Assembly (NCBI GenBank): GCA_035235625.1
Contig: CP141143.1
Coordinates: 36,193,178 to 36,257,177, forward strand
DNA from: Saururus chinensis
Lineage: Eukaryota; Streptophyta; Magnoliopsida; Piperales; Saururaceae
DNA: 64,000 nt
Direction of reading: 5' to 3'
The notes below the pieces were generated by a model. It searched no databases. It was not told the DNA's origin and worked only from the letters and a program-made list of their open reading frames with translations. Below are positions 49,098-59,569 of this stretch, piece after piece (positions within the stretch are counted from its first letter, which is position 1; the number at the start of each line of letters is the position of its first letter). Position numbers and translations under genes: made by a program.

Positions 49098-49539
49098 ATG
49101 GATAGAATACCCCTTTTTGTTTACATCTCTTTCTCACATCTGATCTCCTTGAGCCACTGCGACGAGGCTCTGTACTTTTGCAACTGGTCTAGCCAAAGCT
49201 CCCCCCAAGCAAGTAAAACTTTTAGCCTTAACCTGATATGTGATCTTGTTGAGACATTACACGGCAGCAATGATTCTAAGTTGGGAATAGCCCAATGTAC
49301 TGCAGACCTTAGTGTTGGCGACTGTCTTAGTTGGTTAAAGAAACTGAAGAATAATTACGAACAGCTTTAGGTGGGGGCAAGAGCAGTTGGTATGCTCTAA
49401 CACCTAGCTGTCATATTTTTTATGATTATAGGAGTTTCTTTGATTACCTAAAATCGTCGGTAGAAGGCAACACTACGTCCCAAACACCTCCTCGATATGG
49501 AAGGGAAAAGAGCAATTCACCTCCCCCCTCCAACAGAAG
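49098..49539 (+). pseudogene. CRK copy 2, extracellular DUF26 exon
   Basis: It starts ATG at 49098 with a hydrophobic signal-like stretch (MDRIPLFVYISFSHLISLSH). Then come YFCNWSSQ and AQCTADLSVGDCLSWL. The DUF26 signature is C-X8-C-X2-C: the first two cysteines fit, the third is Trp (TGG 49332-49334). After a stop at 49368-49370, another frame continues PSCHIFYDYRSFFDY, matching the later part of the domain, then a Pro/Ser-rich linker before a donor at 49540. Only one DUF26 domain is seen where intact CRKs usually have two. Confidence 0.65.
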
Positions 49540-50800
49540 GTATGGTAGACGTGGCCTTCTCCAGCTTTCTCGCTTAAATCTTTGGAATATATATATATTC
49601 CATCACAGGGCAGTTAATCCTTGATTAAATTGATTCTGAATCTTTTCAATTACTTATGCAATACCTAAAGTCATTCGCTTTCATCTTTTTCAGTTTTTAT
49701 TATGTTCAAAAACTATGAAGTACCCCAACTTATGCAATGGTAGAAATCTCTTCTCTCTAATAGACATTTTTGTAATGTTAGCACCATGTCAATACTTACA
49801 CTTTAGCAAACTTCTTTATATGATTTAAGGTAAATTATACTTTACCCTTGTGAATTTTGGTGAAATGGCACTTATACCTTATGCTTATGAAAATAGGCAT
49901 TTAACCCTTGTAATTTATGAAAATTGGGCACAAAATCCATATTTGACTAATGAAATTTCATGTTTAAGATCTACCCCACTTAGCGCATTCCCCTCATCTT
50001 CATCTACCACTGATGTTGTCAACCACCATTCTACCTCTATCGCCCCTCCGCCTCCATCGCTCCTCAGACATTGTCCCCCTCAGACATTGTCCCCCTTCTT
50101 CGCCCAACTCCTAACCGAAACTCAGCCCGCGACCTCTCCACCCACTACATGTGCCACGACTAGGCTCTAGCCATGGTAATTTTGGCCAAGGTAGCTTCAG
50201 GCATCGCCAAATTTGGCCGCTCCTACTTTGTCTACTAAGGGACTAGGTTGTGGCTGGTGAGTCGTGGGTAGAAGGGAGGAATGATGTCAAAGGGGAAATA
50301 GCTATTGGCGGTGCTAATGGTGTTGATGGAAGAAGAAGGTGATCTTAACTTAGATTTAAATAAAAAAGATGTAAAATGGTCTTGTGATACACCGTGTTCC
50401 GATTATGCCTAAACTAATTAGTTAGGAGTGATTATGTAAATTTATATTAAATATTAAGGGGTCTCAAGGGATGTAATCCCCGTATATAAATAGAGCTTGA
50501 AGTAATGAACGCAATGAACCAAAGAACACAAGAAATAGAGGTCAGGAACGAAAGTTATAATATTGAAAAGCGTGCCACATGGGCAGGAACTACTTTAAAA
50601 GAGTGATATAACATACCCATGTGGGGTCTAGTTTTAAAGGGCTCGTCGATACTAATTCATCGGTATCAAAACGCGAGATTCTGACTTTGGGATAAGAAGT
50701 TACCGCATTTTGAAGTTAGAATTGTATTTGAATAAAATAATAATAAAATATTAAAGAAATGATAAAATAGATGATGTTAGCATGACTGGAGCCGAGCCAT
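49540..50800. other. Left part of the expanded CRK copy 2 intron 1
   Basis: 49829-49960 (GGTAAATTATACTTTACCC, CTTGTGAATTTTGGTGAAATG) looks like a Mutator-type inverted-repeat end, without a partner I can identify. 50460-50530 has TATATAAATA (50483-50492) preceded by GATGTAATCCCCG, typical of a retrotransposon U3/R border. No gene; the open frame at 49850-50170 is Ser/Pro-rich and unsupported. Confidence 0.4.
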
Positions 50801-53711
50801 CAGCACCGCGCCGTGCCGAGCCACATGATAGTGTGGTTTAGCGCATTGTTGACATAAAAAAAATTAAAATTCAAATGTAAAGAGTTTGGAGCTTAACTAG
50901 TTCTAGATAAGACCAAATTTTCAAAATGAACAAAGTATCAAAAGTTGACAAAGTCCAAAAGAAAAAAAATTTCTAATGCTACACCTGTAGGAATGTGATA
51001 AAAAAATCAAAATTTAAAAGCTAAGATTTCGGAGCTTGATTAGCTTTAAATGAGATAAAATCTTCAAAATAGACAAAGTAAAAAAAAAAAGAAGCAAAAT
51101 CTAATCCTACACACGTGGGAATAGACTAAGGTTTTTAACAAAAATTATTATGTGAGGACCTCATGAAGTCTCCTTATACTCAAAGTTAGCTACAAAATTC
51201 AAAATGGCTAAGAGAGGCTTTATAAGCCTCACATAGCCACATCAAAATATAAAAAACTAAATTACAAAGTGTTGTGTGAGACCTTATAAATCTCACACCA
51301 AAATAACCATAAAACTAAAAGGCTTAGTGACACTCGTGGATCCCACGATAAGTTTTGTTAAAAAAAAAGTCCATAAAAGACCAAAATAACTGAAAACACA
51401 AAAAAGTTTAGTTTCAAAGAAACTCAAAGTTCAAAGGAAAAAAAAGTTTATGTGAAAAATCTCATGGGCCACATATGGAGAATGAGAAGACCAAGTCAAA
51501 GGTATGATGCCCGGACTTCTCTCACACTCTCCACTTCCCACTAACTCACTCCTCATTAATCAATTCAATTCTTACCAACCATCCTACTAACCCATTCTTC
51601 ATCTCCCATTAACCCATTTTCCATCTCCCACTAACTCACTCTCCATTTCCCATGAACTACCCTTCCAACTCTTCCTCACTACTTGCTTAACCGTACAACT
51701 CCAATGCTATAAATACCCCTTCGTTTTAATGAGAATGAACTTTTGGCTTTCAAGTCTATGTAATCTCCAAAAAGAAATCAAGAAGTTTATCACACATCAA
51801 AAGAAATTTAAATCCTAAAAAACCTTGACCTTTTGAGAGTTGAAGAAGTTCAAGGAATTGGAAGACAAATAGAAGCACACAAGAAGGAAGAAGAACTTGT
51901 GTAAGGGGAGCTCTCATCTTCAAGAAGAATTTTCCTTGTTTTTTTTTTTTTTTTTAAATTTGAAAGTTGTAGCCACTTCTCCTGACACTTCTCTTTTCTT
52001 GTTTTAATAAACTCCAAGTTGTTTCTTTCATTTTTGCCATCTAATTAAAGGGTTTCAAAAATTGATTAATTACCACTACTCACCCTAAAGTATAAAGAGT
52101 AGTCTTGATTAATTAAGAGAAGGTTGTCCCACATAAAAAAAAGTTTCTTTTCTATCTTTTGCAAAGAAAAATCATCCGATCTATTCTCTTGACTTGTGCA
52201 TAGGGAACTACCGAAATCCACCAACACACATGACTCATGCAGGACGCGCATCGCCGTGTACGTCCCACAAGCATCAGTGCGCACCGACCACTTGTGCAGT
52301 CCAATTGAAATGCACCACATGGCACAAGCATTTGTGTGTGTATTTCCCTTTCGTTGTACGCTCGCACGTCATTCTCCTATAAATACTCATTTTCGTTCAT
52401 CTTCCGAAGGAGTTTTCGGAGTCGCTCTGAGTATGTTTTCTTCCGTTCAAAAGGTGTTCTCAACTAATTCGATGGTGTTCTATGCAATGGACGCGTCCAT
52501 TCCTCGAATAGCGACTCTATAAGGGATAAATGCTTCGCGACAATAGGAGACTCTATCCATCATCTACGAAAGCATAGAGAGAAAAAAGTATCTCTAGGTA
52601 AGGGGAAGTTTTATCCTTCATCTATGGACGCATGGTGGGAAAAGTGTCTCTGGGTAAGGGGAAATTTTGTCCGTTATCTATTCACGCGTAGGGGAAAAGT
52701 GTCTCCGAGTAAGGGAAAGTTCTATTCGTCATCTACGGATGCATAGGGGAAAAAGTGTCTCCGTGTAAGGGGAAGTTCTATCTGTCATCTACAGACGTGT
52801 AGGAAGAAAAGTGTCCCTAGGTAAGGGGAAGTCATAACTGTCACTTTCAGGCTACAACATCCCAGTTTAAAGGGAGTGTTTGTTTGCCACCTTCAAACGT
52901 AATGAGAAAGATGTGCTGTAGTTAGAGGAAGTTTTGCCTGCCATCTCCAGACCTGAAAGAGAGGATGCCTTGGGGAAATGATTAATTTTGAATGTCACTA
53001 CTTCCGGAACTGCAGGGGTGTAAGCGCTTCTCATCCTTCAATTTAATATGATTTATATGCATACACATCTTACATAGTATTATTAATATACTAATTATGA
53101 TACATGATTCGCTATGATCTAAAATACGCTGATATATTCTGATTTGATATGCTTTGATATAATCTTTTTTGATCTTATCTACTCCGAAATGTTCTGGGGT
53201 AATCTGATATGATCCGATCTGTTCTGATCCGCTCTATAATAGAGTGGTACATGTGATTCTGCTAGGGTTTTGATTATGTTGACTTACTAGCTTCCATTTG
53301 CCTCTGATGATTTATAAGATTTCCTTTTGATTCTAAAAGATTTATTTAGATATGAGGATATATGTATTTTATCATATATGATTTTGTGATATTTGATGTA
53401 TGTATTAGTCGTTAGGCAAAACTACATTTAGATCCGATCGTATTGGAATAACATTAGGGATGGTATCCAATACATACGTAGGTAACCAACGATACAATAA
53501 AGTTTGCCCGATCCAAATTAGTTATAAAATTTGGTTTGTTCAGAGTTACGCACAATGGAACGCTAAAGTTCTGCAATGCGTAGAAGAACATTATGACTCT
53601 CGCACTCAGAGTCTACCACTCCTAGTTAGTCTAGTTTTAATTTTTGTGTTTAATTTACTAAACGTCGATTCTATTTTCCAAATAACCCCGGGTTTGGGTC
53701 GGGGTGTTACA
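50800..53711 (+). mobile_element. Ty3/gypsy-like LTR sequence, probably nested LTRs
   Basis: The 3' end at 53711 reads GGGTTTGGGTCGGGGTGTTACA. The last 310 bp resemble 18415-18962 in the palindromic insertion (GATCCGATCGTATTGGAA, ACATACGTAGGTAACC, CCCGATCCAAAT), so it is the same LTR family. Two TATA boxes are present, 51707-51715 and 52377-52385, each followed by a plausible leader, which suggests two LTRs or a compound. No gag or pol. The start is not fixed. Confidence 0.55.
52530..52860 (+). repeat. Tandem repeat, ~60-bp unit, in the LTR
   Basis: Five to six units with AAAAGTGTCTCCGGGTAAGG, GGAAGTTCTATCCGTCATCT and ACGGACGCATAG. Placed just downstream of the TATA box, in what should be the transcribed leader of the LTR. 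Confidence 0.8.
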
Positions 53712-53784
53712 CGCCTAAATATTGAAATTTTATAAATCATATAGGTTATGTGCATATTTTTATAAGTCATAGTAGTTATGCGCA

Positions 53785-54706
53785 AATGTCGATTGAGGTG
53801 CAAAGGGTACATTGGAACTGAAGAATTTTTCATGCTCCTCTCTGATAATGAGCCCAATGTATGATATATGCGTTGGAACCTTTGATATTTGATATAAACG
53901 ACGCACATGCTGGCGCATGTTAGCATCTACTTATGCTGACATGCGCTAATGTGTGCACAGTTGATCCTATAGATGAATCGTTTCTATCCGTACCTTACGT
54001 TGGGTTCATTGTCAGAGTAGAGCATGAAAAACACTTTCTAGTGAAACTAAGAAAGCTCAAAGCCCAAAACTTGAGTCGAAATTTTACATGTGGCCTTGTT
54101 CTAAAAAGATAGAAGAATACAAAGGTTTTTCATATTTACGTGCACTTCTCCTTTGTGGCTAATGTCATTGGCCTCCAAATTTTAATTAATGTATTGGGCT
54201 GCTATGGTTATAATGTTCTTCGCATGAAATGGGAATATAAAGCCTAGAACATCACACCGAAATTTATAACACATATCAAGGAGAGGGAGAAACTTTTAAC
54301 AAATTATGGTGAAAATTTTAATTGTATTGCAGGCATTGAATTTTTTTATTACCAATTTAGGTGTCACGTGTGTTAAGGCTTGAATCTTTAGACAAAAAGA
54401 GCCCCGCCTCTTCTTTTTGTGTAATGACAAAGGGGTGGCAAATTAGGGTCTCTCCCTTGTTGATGTGCGGTTGTGCCAAAGAAGTCATCCATAGAGGTGG
54501 AGAGGGAAAGGGAGAAGGGACAGATGGAGGAGGAAGTTTCGTACAGGGGATATATTAGTGTTGTACACCAATGAAGCCTAAAGTGCAATTCATGTACAAC
54601 AACTAGAAAAGTAAAATTCACAGGGACTCTTTGTATTTTGCCTGAAGTAGTGCCCAACTCATAAAGAATTCTTATCTCTATCTAACTCATTCAAATGTGG
54701 AAACAG
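53785..54706 (+). other. CRK copy 2, 3' part of intron 1
   Basis: Matches 3480-4406 of copy 1 (AGGTGCAAAGGGTACA, ATTGGGCTGCTATGG, GAGGGAGAAACTTTTAAC), with about 270 bp of extra sequence at 53820-54070. Non-coding. Confidence 0.7.
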
Positions 54707-54865
54707 GATCTAGTCTTCGCCCATCACCAGTGGCGCATCAGAGGAAAAAATCATCAAGTCAAGCAAAGATAGTATTGTTATCTGCTTTCATAGGGGGCTC
54801 TACAATGTTGTTTTGCAGCAGTTGCTTTCTTTATTGTGGGCTGCAAAAATACAAGTCGCACAAAG
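54707..54865 (+). pseudogene. CRK copy 2, transmembrane exon (frame open)
   Basis: After AAACAG the frame reads SSLRPSPVAHQRKKSSSQAK, then the membrane segment IVLLSAFIGGSTMLF, then CFLYCGLQKYKSHKG, ending at GTAAGT. It aligns base for base with 4407-4564 apart from one extra base, which keeps the reading frame. Confidence 0.75.
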
Positions 54866-55221
54866 GTAAGTCATAGCAAGACTTTCGACTCAAACCTTGG
54901 GACCTCTCCCTATAAACGGGGTCCTATCCAGCACACCATTAGCTGGATTGGCAATTAGGAGGGGATTTAGGTTCAAACTATTTGGGTCATCTTGTTGTAT
55001 ATGTGACTTGTATTGGGCAGTGTTCTATCTAACCTAACCAGCCCAGCTTATCATCCCTCGTCACTTCAAATTCCGTAACTACCACAACTGATGCTCGACT
55101 TATATGTATCAGGAAGTTGGTTAAATCAACAGAAAGTAAGATATGCAGGGCTAGCGGATAATTGTGTTTATCTAAATACTCGTATTTGCCATTGACATAT
55201 GGATGTTATTTTTCTCTACAG

Positions 55222-55421
55222 AAAAGGAAATGAGGCAAGGTGCTTTATTAAAAGCACTGGGGCGTTTATCCAACAGAGATCTCTCAAGAGGTACGATAGA
55301 GGAAGATCAATTTGCAAGTCTTCGATTATCCGTGATAGATTTAGCTGCCATGCAGCACGCTACTGACAATTTTTCGTTAAAAGAGATTGAGTTGGGAGAA
55401 TGTGGTTTTGGCCCCATTTAA
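55222..55421 (+). pseudogene. CRK copy 2, first kinase exon (stop in ATP loop)
   Basis: It reads ALLKALGRLSNRDLSRGTIE, VIDLAAMQHATDNFS, LGECGFGPI and then TAA. Compared with copy 1 (GEGAFGPVYK) one glycine of the loop is Cys, and the bases for Tyr-Lys and the donor have become ATTTAAAGCC. Acceptor TCTCTACAG is kept. Confidence 0.8.
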
Positions 55422-55782
55422 AGCCTTTGCTACTTCACCATTCCTATTACATATAAATGTGGACATCTTTTATACTTGCTCCGTCTTATATTAATAGCTA
55501 TATTTAAAAAAATATTAGTCTCTTTTGAATGATAAACCTATATTTAAGAGAAAGGAAACTAAACGTATGATACTCATTTTTAAGTAGCACAAAATATAAC
55601 TATTAATATGGAATAATTTTCTTTGTCAAATGAAGCTATTAATTTATGGCAGATAGAATAAAATTTAATAAGAAACTTTAAGACTCTCTCTGTCCTAACT
55701 TAACAGCTCTATTTAATTTTTTAAAATGAACTATTTTAGTACTCCCTCGTTGTGTAATATTAGCTCCGAAAAAAAAGAGGAA

Positions 55783-55812
55783 TTGACCAAAGTAGACTCC
55801 TACTTTGGTCAA
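55783..55812. repeat. Perfect 13-bp inverted repeat (hairpin)
   Basis: TTGACCAAAGTAG, loop ACTC, then CTACTTTGGTCAA. Each arm begins with a W-box core (TTGACC). Two ACACGTGAG/TCACGTGAG motifs follow at about 55859-55885. Confidence 0.8.
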
Positions 55813-56774
55813 ATAGCAAAATATGAGCAGGTTTCTAAAATTTACCAAAGTAGCTTTGCTCACGTGAGAACTTGTACACGTGAGAGCGCTTTTGACTGAA
55901 ATACCCTCCCCAAAGTACTCTTCCCGCTTCTTGGTGTCTACTCCCGCTCGGTCGTGTCTCCTCCCCCTCGGTCGTGACTGTTCATCTCCCTCACCACCTT
56001 CACCTCCCGAAGAGCATCATCTTTGCCATTCTCGACTTCATCTATCAGTTCATTTTGCCCTCGCCGGAGAGCTTTTAGTCTTCTTGGCCTCATTCCCTTC
56101 TGGAGCCGTCATTTCGCCTTCGCCTTTAGTACCTTTACTGCCCTCATCTCGCCGTTGTCCATATTGCCCTTGCCCTCGCCCTCACCGCTCTCACTGCCCT
56201 CATCTTGACCTCGGCCATCTTTCCCTCATCCTCACTGCCCTCATCTCGGCCTTGCCCTCGCCCTTGCCTGCACTGCGATATCTCTGGCTTACCCTCATCT
56301 AAAGGTATGATATTTTTTATAAATTTGTTACTTTTTCTAATTTTAGTCATTGGATTTTGCCTGCATTTCTCATACGTAATTGGTTAACAAGTTTCCTCAA
56401 TTGGTCTTATTTGATTTTTGCTTGTATTTCCCATATTATTGTCACTATTACATAAAAACAAAAATTTGGATTTTAATGCAAATCAAGCATTAATTAGTTA
56501 CAAATTGCTTGCCGTGATTAGTACGTAATGATTAAATTTAGTATTTTTGTTATGAGTAAGCATCAATTAGTCTCAAATTGACCGTTGTGAAGAAATTCTA
56601 TTAAATGTTACTATCAAACTGCGAACTGAATAACTACAAATTGGAAAAATGTGAATTTAAATTAAATATACATGGTTAAATAAAATTAAATAGAACTAAA
56701 ATTAAATTAAATTGAAATTTCTATTTATTTGACATAAAATATGTGGATAAGTGGAAAAGTATGAAATGCAATAA

Positions 56775-56875
56775 TTGAAAAACTATAAAACTATAAAACT
56801 GGAAAACTATAAACTGGATAACTATAAAACCAGAAAATTATAAAACTAGAAAACTATAAAACTGGAACACTAGAC
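56775..56875 (+). repeat. Short tandem repeat AACTATAAAACTGGAA
   Basis: Degenerate 13-16 bp units. Related units (AACTGTAAAACTGGAA) recur at 62517-62570 on the other side of CACTA-B, as if both lie in introns of the same gene family. Confidence 0.65.
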
Positions 56876-56999
56876 AATAAAAAGCATTCTCTTTATTTTA
56901 TTTGAGCATTCACTTTTTTAGATATTAATATCTTGATTATATAATATTTTTATATTCTATTTTCATTGATTTTTAATCTAACATATTTGTATAGAAAAT

Positions 57000-58133
57000 A
57001 TGTTAAAGGCTGCAGGAAAAACAATGAAAAAGAGGAAACTGCCGAATAATCTTTATGAAGGGGATCCCCATTGCAAGTCAAGTTATTATTATATTGGTAA
57101 ATTAAAAGAGCACTTTGACAGGCACAAAGTGCAGAAGAAGTTGTTTGAGAGGGCATGTTTCGGTAAGTTTATGGCATGTGAGGTTACGCAAAACATGTTC
57201 CCTGCCCAAGCCTTCCACCATCTTCTTATGAGGCATAAGGGGGGTTACATATTTCAAGTGAATGAGAGGATGAGCATAAAACTTTCACCGAAGGAATTTT
57301 GTATGGTTAGTGGCCTGAGATTTGCTGACTCTACCCTCCTCTTCTATCAGTGCCCAAATTTTTGAAAAAAGACAGCCTCTTACTGCAAATATTTGGGAGG
57401 TCAAAGTTATTAATAAGGAGGAGTTGTTCTAGAAGATTACAATATCTGAAAATGACAAGTCGTAAAATTGGCAGTATTTCTTGTATTAGAAAGTTTATTA
57501 GTGGGTAGATGGTGGAATAATAAAGTTGATAGGAGATACTTACAGCTTGTAGATGACCTAGATGGTTTTGATGAGTATCCTTAGGAAAACCTTTGCTATT
57601 GGGACACATTATGGGGTTTAGAGTAAGCAACGAGGTCTATGGGCAATATAAATTACAATGTATATGGTTTTGTGCATGTTGTAACGGTAAGTTTTACTTA
57701 TTTATTGAATTTGTTAAAACATTTTAGTAATTAACTCATGGAGAGTTATGTTTTAGGTGTGGGCAATGGAGAGGATTCTGTTGTTAGGGGATTGCTGTGC
57801 AAGCAAAACGAGGAGTACTTTTTCTCTTATATGTAGCTAAGCATCTTACAAGAAGCCCAAATTCGATTATCTTGAAGAGGTGGTTTTTAGTGGGAAGGCA
57901 TATACTAACTTTTCATTAGTTTAGAATGACTTCTGCTATACACATATATGGTACATTTAGCTTGTGATATGTATTAATATGTAGGTACAGGTTTTAAAGG
58001 CTATAACTATAGATTTGGAGGACAGAGAGTCCAAAGCACTTATTCATAAAGCTGCAAGTTTGAAGTCCTTCTTGACGAACGAGAGACTAACATTTACATT
58101 ATTTGTCGGTCTTTAAACAGTTTCTGATGGTGA
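57000..58133 (+). pseudogene. DUF1985-type gene relic, 5' part (interrupted by CACTA-B)
   Basis: The frame from 57000 reads MLKAAGKTMKKRKLPNNLYE, later HFDRHKVQKKLFERACFGKF, then IKLSPKEFCMVSGLRFAD. The phrase 'EFCMVSGLRF' with basic N-terminal sequence is characteristic of the plant DUF1985 domain, often found in proteins linked to Ulp1-like protease domains and carried by Mutator-like elements. After a frameshift at 57361 the match continues with NNKVDRRYLQLVDDLDGFDE and YP, a stop for Trp, then ENLCYWDTLWGL. Several stops make it dead. Another exon-like stretch (AITIDLEDRESKALIHKAAS) lies at about 58000-58060. No protease domain is visible. Confidence 0.6.
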
Positions 58134-58599
58134 CACTACAACAAAATTAACTATTAGCGACGCTTAAAAGTATAGTATTAGAGACGTATACTAAGTGTCG
58201 CTATTAGTATGGTATTAGCGACGCTTTTGATTCAACGTCGCTAATAATATAGTATTAACGATGTTTATTAAACGTCGCTAACAAAAACAATTTTTAATTT
58301 TTTTTAAAATATAATTTTTTTTACAATAAATTAAATAAATAATTATTAACGACGCTTATGTAAGCGTCTCTAATATATTTAATATTTTAAAAAATATTTA
58401 AAAATATATTAAAAATAATTATTTATAAATGAAAAAATAATTTAATACTATTAGCGATGCTTAGTAATGCGTCTCTAATAGTATATAAATAAAAACAATA
58501 AAATATCTATTAGCCACGCTCATATTGAGTGTCGCTAAACAAATTTAAATAATAAAAAAAAACCACCAAACCGGGTCAGTACCGGGTTTGAAACAATGG

Positions 58600-59480
58600 G
58601 CATAGGGGGAGGGTGGGGATTGGAGCAGGGGGAGGGAGGTGGTGGGGGATTGGAGGGAGGGAGCAGGGCGGGGGAGGACTCGAAGAAGGGGGGTAGAAGG
58701 GGGTGCGGCGAGGCGGTAGGGGAGGGAGGATTGGAGCAGGGGGGAGGGAGGGGGGGACTGGGGCGGGGGGGAGTGGGAGGGGAGGACTCGAAGAAGGGGG
58801 TGCGGCGAGGCGGTAGGGGGAGGGAGGATTGGAGCGAGGGGGGAGGGAGGGAGGGGGTGAAGCTGGGGGTAGGGGGAGGGAGGGGGGGGACCGGGGCAGG
58901 GGGAGTGGGAGGGGGAGGGAGGGGGAGTGGGGGATTGCGGGGGCCAACAGGGGGAGGGGAAGGGGGTGGAGAGGGAGGGGACTGGACGGTGGCGGGCAGC
59001 AGGGTGGCGGGGAGACGTGGCGGCCGGAGAAGTGGGGGACCAGAGCAGAGGGAGGGAGGGCCGGAGTAGAGGAAGAGAGAAAATGGGGAAGGGCGGAGAA
59101 GGGGGAGGGGGACCGGAGGGGTGGGAGGGTGGCAGTGGAAGGCGGACGGGAGGCGGAGGGGAGATGAGACGGCGGGCAGCGGTGGACGACAAGGAGCAGA
59201 AAGGGGAACAGAGGGGGTGGGGGTCGGACTGGAGGACGGAGAGGCAGGGGCGAGTGGCCGAGGTGGAGGCGGGGCGGCGGGACGGAGAGGTGTGGCGGCA
59301 AGGCTGCAGGCGGCGGTGGACGACAGGGAGCAGAAAGGGGAACGGAGGGGGTGGGGGGGGTCACACCGGAGGACGGAGCGGCAGGGGCGAGTGGCTGAGG
59401 AGGAGGAGGGGCGGCAGGTGGCGGCTGCACGGTGGTGGGCGGCGGGAAAATGGGGGAGGGGGCCGGGTAGATTTACAAGA
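58600..59480. other. GC-rich, purine-skewed island in CACTA-B
   Basis: G-rich on the plus strand (GGGGGAGGGAGG, GGGGGAGTGGGAGGGGAGG) with CpG-rich parts (GGCGGGCAGCGGTGGACGAC). Open frames up to 317 codons on the minus strand are Pro/Ser strings caused by composition. Repeated GTGGACGAC..GAGCAGAAAGGGGAAC units near 59185 and 59315 show internal duplication. Confidence 0.65.
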
Positions 59481-59569
59481 GCAGGCAAAATTTTGCCCGC
59501 GCGCGAAATTTCCCCTCAAGGGCGGAATTTTGCCTGGGATATTTGTTTTTTTAAAAAAAATTACATTAG

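Larger units (their letters stand above)
49098..55421 (+). pseudogene. Cysteine-rich receptor-like kinase (CRK) pseudogene, copy 2
   Basis: Three pieces in order and on one strand: the extracellular DUF26 exon (49098-49539), the transmembrane exon (54707-54865) and the first kinase exon (55222-55421). Intron 1 is 5.2 kb and holds LTR-retroelement sequence (about 49830-53711); its right-hand part (53785-54706) matches intron 1 of copy 1. Lesions: the third cysteine of the DUF26 motif is Trp, the DUF26 exon has a frameshift with a stop after YEQL, the kinase loop is GECGFG and is followed by TAA (55419-55421), which also removes the donor. Later kinase exons are not seen to the right within this window. 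Joining the three pieces into one gene is inference from order, orientation and phase, and fits the layout of copy 1. Confidence 0.7.
55422..56999. other. Gene-free stretch between CRK copy 2 and the DUF1985 relic
   Basis: 55480-55675 matches the intron fragment at 46060. 55783-55812 is a perfect hairpin. 55880-56310 is C/T-rich with short open frames of Ser/Pro/Leu and no domain. 56760-56880 is a short tandem repeat. Confidence 0.5.

Noticed and set aside
55472..55760. Stowaway-like MITE (CTCCGTCTTATATTAATAG and CTCCCTCGTTGTG)
   Set aside because: The phrases resemble Stowaway ends, but paired TIRs and a TA duplication could not be fixed, and part of the stretch is shared CRK intron.
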